The notes beneath the pieces were generated by a model, which searched no databases, had not been told where the DNA came from, and worked only from the letters and a program-made list of their open reading frames with translations. A program made the position numbers and the translations under genes. Shown piece by piece: positions 1-7,726 of a stretch of 44,430 nt of DNA. Numbering within the stretch: position 1 is the first letter of the stretch; each line of letters opens with the position of its first letter. Source of the stretch: Gammaproteobacteria bacterium RIFCSPHIGHO2_12_FULL_37_14 (GTDB taxonomy: Bacteria > Pseudomonadota > Gammaproteobacteria > DSM-16500); contig MGXV01000049.1 in the NCBI GenBank assembly GCA_001801485.1, positions 1 through 44,430 of the forward strand, given 5' to 3'.

Positions 1-974
1 CAATCTCTAAAGATATGCATGGACCTAGCTATAGAACAGGATGGCTTTATAATGAGATGCATTGCGTTCAAGCAATTTTAGATAAGTACCCGAATATTAA
101 ACATCATAAATACACAACCGACCCAACAATTGATCTATTTCAGCAGCTTGAAAAATATTACCCGCTTATCGATCAACCAATTCGAAACATATTTAATTTT
201 TCGTGGATTTTAGCGAGCTATGACTATATATTAAAAAACAACTGTCGTGTATTATTAACTGGAGGTAAAGGCAACGCATCAATATCTTGGCCTGGACAAT
301 CATGGAAAGCAAAACTATACTACGCTTATAATGCAGCTAAAATATGGCTTAGACCATATTCACAATTTTCTGGTTATTACAATTGTCTTCAACGTAAATT
401 CCTTCACACAACATCGGCTAAAAAAATTTTACGCAAAATAGGCTGTATACTGGACCGACAATATTTTATGCTCTCAGAAGCTTCTGGCGGCGCTCGTAAA
501 ACCTCAGTTTATCCAATACAATTATGGTATGGAGTAGAGAAACTAGACCCGACTAATAATTTAGAATTAATAGAGTTTTGTTATAATTTACCACAAGCGG
601 TATTTTTTTCTGGATCAGATATATTGCAACACCGTTTATTAGTCCGGGAAGGATTACGTAATATTGTACCTGAAATAATTTGCATGCACCAATACCGTGG
701 TGAACAAGCTTCAGATTGGTATTTGACTTTTAATAATCATGCAAAATATTGGTGTGATGAACTGTTGAAAATCGATGCGTCTCAACATCTTTCCTTTGTT
801 TGGGACATGTACAACAAAAACGATATTTTTCGTTTATTTGAACATCTACCTATTGAGCACATAACAGCCACTAACACACGAGATGTTTCTTGTGCCTTAA
901 TGCGCTTCTTAAGTATGATATTTTATCTAAATTTTATATCGTGTGCTTCTGGTGAGGCCAGTGTGATCTACTAA
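1..974 (+). CDS. Asparagine-synthase-like protein, C-terminal part (5' end outside window)
   Basis: The reading frame is open to the left edge of the window, so the start and the N-terminal amidotransferase and ATP-binding loop lie outside. What remains looks like the C-terminal synthetase domain of the asparagine synthase superfamily. There is an LLTGGKGN segment followed by SW (about residues 80-92 from the first visible Met), where relatives have TGQ-GGN...SW. Later comes RLLVREGL...VPEII and then YRGEQASDW, matching the R-[RK]G-Q-ADW region of the family. Members either make asparagine or act as amide or lactam formers in modified-peptide pathways such as lasso peptide B2. This form resembles the latter type, but the substrate cannot be told here. 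The C-terminal 20 residues are hydrophobic. The gene converges on the large minus-strand gene that ends at 1097. Confidence 0.7.
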   Translation, partial: ISKDMHGPSYRTGWLYNEMHCVQAILDKYPNIKHHKYTTDPTIDLFQQLEKYYPLIDQPIRNIFNFSWILASYDYILKNNCRVLLTGGKGNASISWPGQSWKAKLYYAYNAAKIWLRPYSQFSGYYNCLQRKFLHTTSAKKILRKIGCILDRQYFMLSEASGGARKTSVYPIQLWYGVEKLDPTNNLELIEFCYNLPQAVFFSGSDILQHRLLVREGLRNIVPEIICMHQYRGEQASDWYLTFNNHAKYWCDELLKIDASQHLSFVWDMYNKNDIFRLFEHLPIEHITATNTRDVSCALMRFLSMIFYLNFISCASGEASVIY

Positions 975-1096
975 ATCTTCCCGGTATTGCGCAGCTCTGA
1001 TGCACTAAGGGTACTATGCACTGGATTTATCTGTATAAGTTCACACTTTCTTTTTCAGGCAGTGTCAAATTAGATTGTAACTATTCTAATTTATCT

Positions 1097-4000
1097 TTAT
1101 CCAAAGCGAACCGATGATTTTTTATGTATCTCAATATAAATTTCATCTTTTCGATTTAAATAAATATTTTCAATGTCTTTTTTAAAATCTCTTATTTTAT
1201 TCGCTATCATTTGATGCGCGTTAAAACGATTAACATAATTATTATCGCCAAGATTACCGATTAAATCTTTTTGTATTTTCCCAATAAGAGTTTCAACATT
1301 ATTTAAAGATTTTTGAATTTGATCATTATCTATTGCAACTGTTTTAAGAGAATCGGTTAGTGTTTTTTTTATCTCAATCAATTGTTGTTGCGCGTGCTCG
1401 TAAACATTTAATTCCTTATTAGCATATTCCGGGAAGTCTTCGGCTTTATTTACTTGTATTAATTGAACTCTGTTTAATAATGCCGATAATCTTATTTGTT
1501 CGCGCGCAATCACAACAATTTTTCGTTGCAAATATGTTTGATTTTTTTCAGCTCGTACTTCTTCTAACGTCCCTACATTTTTACCAAAAAAACCATGGGG
1601 TTTATTTTGATAGTCAACCTTTTTGCGTTTCTCATATAATTCAGACAATTGCATTTCAAGTTTACATTGAATTAAACTTCGTAATTCAGATCCATCTAGT
1701 GCTCTAAGTATTGCACGTGTATCTGGTGATTTTGGATTAGTTAAAATGATTTCCCAATCATCTGGAGACAATTTTTTAAGTTGGATAAAAGAATGTTTTT
1801 TTGTTAATAGTAGTACTGAGTCTGGATATTGGAAAAGTTTTTGTCTAATTGCGGGTTTCATTTCCATCATTGTAAGGAATGGAACATTCGCTTTGTTAAT
1901 TAAGGTAATTGCTGCAAGCGGATTGCTAAGAAGTTCATCCACATATTCGGGCGATGCACGCAGAATATCTTTAAGCGGTATTTGAAATGTTTCTTGTAAC
2001 CATCTATCAGAGAGATACTTATCAGAAGGCTCAAATATTCTTTTCTTATTTTCTGCGGATAATGCAAGAATATGTAGTAGAGTAAAATCAGGTTCAACTA
2101 AATTCGAAAGTTTTTTCTTGTGACGAAGAATTATTTCGCTTTCATCAGGATCAGTGATCACCATCATAGTTATCTCTTCCTCTGAAAGTTTAACTTTATC
2201 TATTAAATATTTTATCGCGTTATAATTAAAAAGTAATACTTTCATAGCTGTTGGATTTTTATTAGCAGTACGATCAAAAATAAAATTAAAAAATTGGCTA
2301 ATGTTTGTTAATACATCGCTGTCAGGAATGACACCATAAGTAAATTTTTTAAAGACAAGTGATAATAAATACTCCTGTGTCGTTTTTTCGCTCTGAATGA
2401 ATTTTTCAAAACTGAGTCCATTGTCTATTAATCCAATTAATGTATTTAAATTTCGCATAGTATATGCGATCGGGTCAACAGATTTTATCAGCTCAAAAGC
2501 ATCATCAGCTATTTTTAATTTTACTAACGATGCAAGCCGATCAGGAGTAAGCCACTTTACAAAAAAATTACTGCAACTTGAAATTCCAGTTAACATTTCA
2601 GATGGCAAAGTAATAAAAGATTCATAGGGAATTTTGCATTTAACAATTAATTCTTTTATAATTTTACCATATTGAAATATAGTTTTCCTAATAGGCGCTT
2701 CTGTCGATATTAATTTATTAAACGAAACGCCTACCACCAACAATTCTTGTATATCGTATCTATGTATATAAATTTCTTTCCTCTGTTCGGGTGATAGCAG
2801 AAAAAATATTTCCGGCATCGTATTTTGTTTTTTTAAGCAGATAAATAAATCATGATATATTATTATTTCATTTTGGTGTTCTACGGGTAGTTTAGAAAGT
2901 TCCTCGAAAGAAATAACATTTTCCTCTAGCAATTCTATACTTCTTGCAGCGGCGATGATGCCTAGAGTAAAAATTTCATTTATTGATATATTATAATATT
3001 TCATTAGATCACGAATACTATAAATATTTTTATAAAAATCAGATCTTTTTTCTTTAGTTAAATTAGCAATAGCTGAAATAGGCATGCAAGGAGTTATGCA
3101 TAGGGCACATAAATTTTCTTTGCTCTCATTAAATAATTCTAATTTTATTTGTGCCGGCCATTTCTTAATTTCCTGCTCTGATAAGCCACCAATGATCATG
3201 AAGACAAAAGCTGCGGTTATAGCTTTTTTATTTCTTATAGTTAATAATTTCAATTCTTTTTCTTCTTCATTAGTATAGTCATACTGAGAGACGCTGATAT
3301 TTGTTAATAATGGAGCAATATTCTGATGAGAAAATTGTTTAATAAAATCTATGTTTGATAATTTAGACCAATAAATTTCATCTAATGGTAAAAGTGATAT
3401 TAAATTCAACTCTGATGCTCTCAACCACCTATCGATAAGAGGAGATTGATTAATTCTTTGGATAAATTGTGTTGAGTTCAATGTATTGATTGCATCAAAA
3501 ATAGAATCTATATGGCCATCTATATGATAGCTGGTATATTGATTTTCTTGAATGTCAACATTAATTAAATCTCGTAATTTATTTTTATTGTTATTAATAG
3601 ATTGTAATAATTCGATAGCCATAGTGGATAGGTTATAAGAAAGATTAATATTATTTGTTATAAAGAAATCTTTAATAGCACCTTCTAGAGTAAAACGGGT
3701 ATGTTGCAGCTGAACCCATTGTGCATGTGTAATCACATGCGCATCGGATCCAGATACTGGCGCTTTTATTTGAAAGGTTTTTTGTTCATATTTTTGCTTA
3801 ATATGGTTTTCTTGAGCTTGTAATTCGAGATATTCATTTTTTTGTTCGATGGTATAGTTTTGAAATAAATGAATTTTTTTATTAATTTCTTGTTTTAAAA
3901 TATTTTGGTACTCTATATAATTTTCTGGCTCTGTTACATACAATTCAGGCGATTCAATCAATTCTTTAATGGATATTATTTTTTCAAATATTTTTTGGTT

Positions 4001-4156
4001 TTTTTCTGTGATTACAAATGATTCATTACCTGTCTGCAATTTTTCTAATTCATTAGCGACAAATTCAAAATCATGAAGTGTATAAACAGGAATATGCTGT
4101 AGGTATTCATTTATCATACTGATGTAGTGGCTTAAATCTAGAGGTTTTAGCGGCAT
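1097..4156 (-). CDS. 1019-aa protein with tandem ~31-residue helical repeats; candidate effector
   Basis: I do not recognise a named family. The protein is soluble, without signal peptide or membrane segments. From about residue 359 to 550 it is built of degenerate units of roughly 31 residues (near 359, 416, 447, 478 and 510) with the pattern xxxxLxxL..E.R..I......I..L. Similar units recur at about 640-850, for example MEMKPAIRQKLFQYP. This suggests an alpha-solenoid binding surface. Residues 60-130 and 880-1010 are charged and predicted coiled coil. The ATG has GAGAAAA upstream. A tandem TTAA site at 4206-4222 (TTAAG and TTAAT 11 bp apart) lies 50 bp upstream, as in five other effector-like genes of the window. 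Function unknown; a secreted host-interacting protein is the best inference. Confidence 0.75.
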   Translation of the reverse strand: MPLKPLDLSHYISMINEYLQHIPVYTLHDFEFVANELEKLQTGNESFVITEKNQKIFEKIISIKELIESPELYVTEPENYIEYQNILKQEINKKIHLFQNYTIEQKNEYLELQAQENHIKQKYEQKTFQIKAPVSGSDAHVITHAQWVQLQHTRFTLEGAIKDFFITNNINLSYNLSTMAIELLQSINNNKNKLRDLINVDIQENQYTSYHIDGHIDSIFDAINTLNSTQFIQRINQSPLIDRWLRASELNLISLLPLDEIYWSKLSNIDFIKQFSHQNIAPLLTNISVSQYDYTNEEEKELKLLTIRNKKAITAAFVFMIIGGLSEQEIKKWPAQIKLELFNESKENLCALCITPCMPISAIANLTKEKRSDFYKNIYSIRDLMKYYNISINEIFTLGIIAAARSIELLEENVISFEELSKLPVEHQNEIIIYHDLFICLKKQNTMPEIFFLLSPEQRKEIYIHRYDIQELLVVGVSFNKLISTEAPIRKTIFQYGKIIKELIVKCKIPYESFITLPSEMLTGISSCSNFFVKWLTPDRLASLVKLKIADDAFELIKSVDPIAYTMRNLNTLIGLIDNGLSFEKFIQSEKTTQEYLLSLVFKKFTYGVIPDSDVLTNISQFFNFIFDRTANKNPTAMKVLLFNYNAIKYLIDKVKLSEEEITMMVITDPDESEIILRHKKKLSNLVEPDFTLLHILALSAENKKRIFEPSDKYLSDRWLQETFQIPLKDILRASPEYVDELLSNPLAAITLINKANVPFLTMMEMKPAIRQKLFQYPDSVLLLTKKHSFIQLKKLSPDDWEIILTNPKSPDTRAILRALDGSELRSLIQCKLEMQLSELYEKRKKVDYQNKPHGFFGKNVGTLEEVRAEKNQTYLQRKIVVIAREQIRLSALLNRVQLIQVNKAEDFPEYANKELNVYEHAQQQLIEIKKTLTDSLKTVAIDNDQIQKSLNNVETLIGKIQKDLIGNLGDNNYVNRFNAHQMIANKIRDFKKDIENIYLNRKDEIYIEIHKKSSVRFG

Positions 4157-4205
4157 AATATTTTCTCAGTACAAATTTGATTGATTCGAAATTTACCACG
4201 TTATT

Positions 4206-4222
4206 ATTAACGAAATCTTAAT
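4206..4222 (-). promoter_or_regulatory. PmrA-box-like tandem TTAA site upstream of the 1019-aa gene
   Basis: On the minus strand this reads ATTAAG-ATTTC-GTTAAT, with half-sites 11 bp apart. It departs from YTTAAK-N5-YTTAAK only at the first base of each half. It sits 50 bp before the ATG, the same placement as the other sites of the set. Confidence 0.4.
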
Positions 4223-4437
4223 TTGGCACTGTTGCATATTGCGACAATATTTTTATGCTATCGAATAAATACTTAAAACATGAAGCGGCAGGTAGTACTT
4301 TCTCGTAGACACGTTCCAATTATTTCATTAAATCATATAAATGTCCAATTAAACAATCACTTATAATGTATCCGACATTCTTATTGGATTGTTTGAGAGC
4401 TCACTAGCACTGTCAGTATCCAACCTCTTCTCTAATG

Positions 4438-4563
4438 CTATTTTTGAAGCTCTTGAATCTTATCTTCAGATAAGCCTGTAATGCGTTTAATCGTAGGATC
4501 ATTAACAATACACTGTTTTCGCAAAACTTCTACAGCATGCAATAAATTTTTTTCTTTTACAGT
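4438..4563 (-). pseudogene. C-terminal remnant of an Rpn-like (PD-(D/E)XK) nuclease/transposase gene
   Basis: A 41-codon open stretch without a start ends in KRITGLSEDKIQELQ and a stop. The ITGLS..-I..L ending is typical of the C terminus of Rpn family (recombination-promoting nuclease / putative transposase) proteins. A stop codon closes the frame just upstream, so only the tail survives. The rest of the 4157-4608 gap is AT-rich without another readable gene. Assignment rests on one short motif. Confidence 0.35.
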
Positions 4564-4608
4564 TTAGTATGATTATACTTGTCAAAAGTTTTACGAGTAG
4601 CATACTTT

Positions 4609-5490
4609 TTATTTTTTGAAACGGTGGATTTGTGAATCATTATTTTCTATATCTTTCCTGGTTAAAAACTTCGGAGAAAATAAACGTGAACTATAACCGC
4701 CTCCTTGACTACTCAAAAATAAAAATTCTTCTTCAAGGGTGGTAAGATCGCTTGGAGATGTTTCTTCTTGAATCATCTTGCTAAGATCACTTTTAAGATA
4801 ATGTTGAAGTAACTCTGTTTCTTGATCATCTAGAATAAAACCATCAAGATGCCTTTTCAATAATGCTTCTAGAGATGATATCTCTTCTATTGTTAGTTGA
4901 TTTTCTGGAGGTAATCCTTCTGGAGAATTTTGAAGCAATACCCTTTCAGCGTCTATCAGACTTCCCTCCGGACTACCTTCAATTAGCGCTGCCTTTGCAT
5001 TCAAACGATGCTGGCGCCTTATTCTTGCGTGCCGTGCGTCATAAGTCACCACTTGACTTTTGATTCCTTCACAAATAACATAATTACGATTTCTACTCTC
5101 TTGGATAATCTTAATTCCATCTGGGAGCGCTGATGGAAAAGAAGTCAATAATTTGGAATCGACAAAATACCATTTCTCCTGTTTTGTTTTTTTCTTAATC
5201 TTATTTTCACCTGTAATGCGACCTTTCCTTTTATGATCACGCATCAATGCCCTGGTAACTAATAAATAGTTATCCAAATAGAAACTCTTTCCTTGCACGG
5301 TACTGTTCGCTACTCTCAATCTCAATTTTGATTTACTAATTTCTTCCCCATTTATAAATATTCGCCCAGGTCGTGCTAGAAAATTTGCTATTTTCTTTTG
5401 TTTTTTTGTCGGCTCCTTCTCTTTTGGAGCAACTTCATAAAATGTTTCTGGTAATAACTCCTCTGACATCGTTAAGGAATATTCATTCAT
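4609..5490 (-). CDS. WYFVD-family protein 1 (two basic repeat domains, GQGG-like tail); candidate effector
   Basis: Unrecognised family, clearly paralogous to the protein at 26497-28134. Two copies of a ~60-residue domain are visible. One is about residues 42-92 (RIFINGEE ... FYLDNYLL ... basic RDHKRKGR). The other is about 105-165 (KWYFVDSKLL ... PDGIKII ... NYVI ... VVTYDARHARIRRQHR). Each pairs beta-rich segments with a strongly basic tail. The C terminus is acidic and ends with FLSSQGGGYSSRLFSPKFL, matched by FWSGQGG...MFTP in the paralogue. The N-terminal MNEYSL also matches. There is no signal peptide or membrane segment. The basic clusters (KIKKKTK, RIRRQHR) could bind nucleic acid or act as nuclear localisation signals; that is inference. 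The promoter block is nearly identical to that of the paralogue. Confidence 0.8.
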   Translation of the reverse strand: MNEYSLTMSEELLPETFYEVAPKEKEPTKKQKKIANFLARPGRIFINGEEISKSKLRLRVANSTVQGKSFYLDNYLLVTRALMRDHKRKGRITGENKIKKKTKQEKWYFVDSKLLTSFPSALPDGIKIIQESRNRNYVICEGIKSQVVTYDARHARIRRQHRLNAKAALIEGSPEGSLIDAERVLLQNSPEGLPPENQLTIEEISSLEALLKRHLDGFILDDQETELLQHYLKSDLSKMIQEETSPSDLTTLEEEFLFLSSQGGGYSSRLFSPKFLTRKDIENNDSQIHRFKK

Positions 5491-5554
5491 AATAAAAAAT
5501 TCTCTCGTTCGTTATGATTTGAGCCTCTATTTTATCCATATCCATAGAAATACG

Positions 5555-5571
5555 ATTAAAATAGGCTTAAG
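5555..5571 (-). promoter_or_regulatory. PmrA-box-like site and promoter of WYFVD gene 1
   Basis: The minus strand reads CTTAAG-CCTAT-TTTAAT, a full match to YTTAAK-N5-YTTAAK. A TAAAAT hexamer at 5529-5534 is a plausible -10. The block from the site through TAAAATAGAGGCTCAAAT is conserved upstream of the paralogue at 28140, while nearby intergenic DNA is not. It lies 65 bp before the ATG. Confidence 0.55.
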
Positions 5572-5587
5572 AATAAGAAAAAGTTGT

Positions 5588-5619
5588 GATACCAAAGGGA
5601 AAATGTCCCCTTCAGTATC
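5588..5619 (-). terminator. Hairpin, probable terminator of the 5641-6183 gene
   Basis: GATACcaAAGGG and CCCTTcaGTATC form a 12-bp stem with a two-base mismatch around a short loop. On the minus strand, CACAAC and a run of five T follow. It lies about 20 bp past the stop codon at 5641. Confidence 0.45.
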
Positions 5620-5640
5620 ATTTCACGTGAAAATTAAGCC

Positions 5641-6183
5641 TTACTTAACACTCGGGTAATTCGTTGATTTTAACCAGTTGGGATTATAATGACGCCAAGG
5701 GGTTTTATGCCCATCCTTTCTTGCTTGTAAAGATAATAAGGTTGAATTTTGGTTGCTTTGCTTATCATTTGGCCTATCTAATTGAGAAGATAATTTAGAT
5801 TTAACTTCTAATCGTTGATAGGAGAGCTTTTGATTTTTGCTTAATAATTCGATTGAGTTATCTAAGTAATGTTTTATATTGATTAACTCCCCAGGGCTAA
5901 TTATTTCCTCATAACCTGCTTTAATTTGGAAGAATTCTTGATTAAACTTAATAGCCCAATCATTCCTAAGTTTTCTTTTGTAAGTCCAACAAATAGTTTT
6001 AGAACATTTATCTTCATCAACGAAAGGTTCAGGTTTAACTGTTAATTTTTGATATAGAAGTTCAATATCGCCATACCAAAATTTCATAGAATAATCTAAA
6101 TAGCGTTTCAAAATAATAAATTCCCCTGGGTGGAGTAAAAGATGTTGGTCTTCAGTTGAAACATGAGCATATCCAATAAACAT
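5641..6183 (-). CDS. Chimeric protein: serine-recombinase N-terminal scrap fused to a duplicated unknown motif
   Basis: The first 13 residues, MFIGYAHVSTEDQ, match the N terminus of resolvase/invertase-type serine recombinases (usual form MxIGYARVSTxDQ, with the catalytic Ser in VST), here with His for the Arg. Nothing after that resembles a recombinase. Instead, two copies of a ~35-residue unit appear at about 17-52 (LHPGEFIILKRYLDYS...LLYQKLTVKP) and 95-130 (ISPGELINIKHYLDNS...LSYQRLEVKSK). A polar tail ending in WRHYNPNWLKS follows. The likely history is a recombinase gene whose start was joined to another reading frame. A good ribosome site (AAAAGGA) precedes the ATG, so it may be translated. 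It cannot act as a recombinase. Function unknown. Confidence 0.6.
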   Translation of the reverse strand: MFIGYAHVSTEDQHLLLHPGEFIILKRYLDYSMKFWYGDIELLYQKLTVKPEPFVDEDKCSKTICWTYKRKLRNDWAIKFNQEFFQIKAGYEEIISPGELINIKHYLDNSIELLSKNQKLSYQRLEVKSKLSSQLDRPNDKQSNQNSTLLSLQARKDGHKTPWRHYNPNWLKSTNYPSVK

Positions 6184-6462
6184 TTTTCAGATTCCTTTTG
6201 ATAAAATGGACAGAAATGGTAATATAACTCGTTCGGTATGAGCAAGATGTTTAACTATGAATTTTTAACCACTTTAGTACCGTTATTATGAAGGTTTAAG
6301 GTTGTTATTTGTAACTGTAGATCAGTAACAAAAACCTACGTTTTTGAGACTGCTTAAATATTTATAATTGATAAAATGTCAAATTATGTTAGTGCAAATG
6401 CATTTAGATTTTTTAAAGAAGTATTTAAAAATAATTTCTAATTAATTGTAAGAGTAAAATTC

Positions 6463-7137
6463 ATGATATCAACAACTACATCAAGAATATTATATGGCTC
6501 CATTGTTTCCCCTTATGTTCGTAAAGTAGCTACCGTACTTGATCTCAAGAACATCGCTTACAAAATTGAAGTTATGATTCCATTCCTTGAAAAAGATAAA
6601 CAAAAACTTTTACAAATGAATCCTCTTGGTAAGGTTCCTATTTATCAAGATGGAAGTTTTATGCTATCGGATTCATCTGTTATATGCGCTTACCTTGAAA
6701 AGAAATATCCGGTCTCATCAATTTATCCGACCTCTGCAGAAAATTATGCGAATTGTTTATGGTATGAAGAATATGCTGATTCACAATTAATTCCCACCAT
6801 ACTCACAGTAGCATTCAACATATTATTTGCAGCTAAATTTAATTTAGTACCTGATATGGATGCAGTTAAATACGCTTTAGAAAATAAGTTACCGCAAGTA
6901 TTTACTTATCTTGACCGCGAGATTGGTAATAAAAAATATTTCGTTGATAATTGTTTTTCTTTGGCAGATATTAGTGTTTCAGTGCCTTTCCTTAATCTTG
7001 AAATAGCTGGGCATCGGGTTGACCCACAAAAGTGGAATAATTTATCACGTTACTTAAATGAAATGTCAAATGAGCCTATTATCGCAAAAGCAAATATATT
7101 AACGAGAGAGAGGTTTAAAGTTACGAGCACTAAATAA
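6463..7137 (+). CDS. Glutathione S-transferase family protein
   Basis: At 224 residues this is the usual GST length. The N-terminal thioredoxin-like domain (about 8-85) has the SPYVRKV start of helix 1, the cis-proline region NPLGKVPIYQDG and the glutathione gamma-glutamyl contact DSSVICAYLEKKYP (DS in place of the more common ES). The C-terminal helical domain has FSLADISVSVPF, matching the N-capping box plus hydrophobic staple of GSTs. It would conjugate or reduce electrophiles with glutathione in the cytoplasm; the substrate is unknown. It stands alone, with a 279-bp gap upstream in which I see no gene, and degraded DNA downstream. Confidence 0.88.
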   Translation: MISTTTSRILYGSIVSPYVRKVATVLDLKNIAYKIEVMIPFLEKDKQKLLQMNPLGKVPIYQDGSFMLSDSSVICAYLEKKYPVSSIYPTSAENYANCLWYEEYADSQLIPTILTVAFNILFAAKFNLVPDMDAVKYALENKLPQVFTYLDREIGNKKYFVDNCFSLADISVSVPFLNLEIAGHRVDPQKWNNLSRYLNEMSNEPIIAKANILTRERFKVTSTK

Positions 7138-7304
7138 CATTTAAATTTAATCGTATGATCATTAGCTAATGAAAAAACAAAGTTACCGAGACTAAGTGAG
7201 TAGCTTGAAAATTTAACCTTTTTTTACCAGGATCTAGGCCGTACCTCGATATGGAAAAAGTAGCGGAAGAAATTGAGTACGAATTGCAAAAATCAGACAT
7301 TTGA

Positions 7305-7562
7305 TACCTTTTTACCAGGATCGGGGCCGGACTTCTACTTATTTGCTGCCCAATTAGCACCAGTATTAGAGGGCATTTAAGCGAAGTTCCTGTCGATGGC
7401 CTTGAAAAGCCATCAGTTATAGCTTCAGGTATTATTCAAACTTTATCGTGGCAAGATCGAAAAACAAAATTTATAAAAAAAGTCAATCATGAAATTTTCG
7501 AGGCTGTTCTGCAGCGATTATTACCTTTAATTGGGGCTGATGAATTTCTAGGTAATTGTTAA
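7305..7562 (+). pseudogene. Decayed gene fragment flanked by short direct repeats
   Basis: An 85-codon open stretch without a start codon reads protein-like (…VPVDGLEKPSVIASGIIQTL … FEAVLQRLLPLIGADEF…) and ends at a TAA. A 22-25 bp sequence (ACCTTTTTACCAGGATC-GGGCC) occurs at 7216-7240 and again at 7306-7327, so the head of the fragment is partly duplicated, with a stop in the first copy. A second readable scrap (TTDKYIDIELRERHQSARN) follows before 7691. I cannot name the parent gene. The whole 7138-7726 interval looks like decaying coding DNA with no intact gene. Confidence 0.35.
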
Positions 7563-7726
7563 TTCGGGTTCTGTGGAAGAACCGACAAAAGTGGCCGGTT
7601 TTTACTGGCCACTACGGATAAATACATTGATATTGAATTGCGAGAGCGTCATCAGTCAGCAAGAAATAAGCCCATTTTGGAGGAAGATTGAGTTCCTACG
7701 AAAAAACTGATTAAAAAACACAAAAC

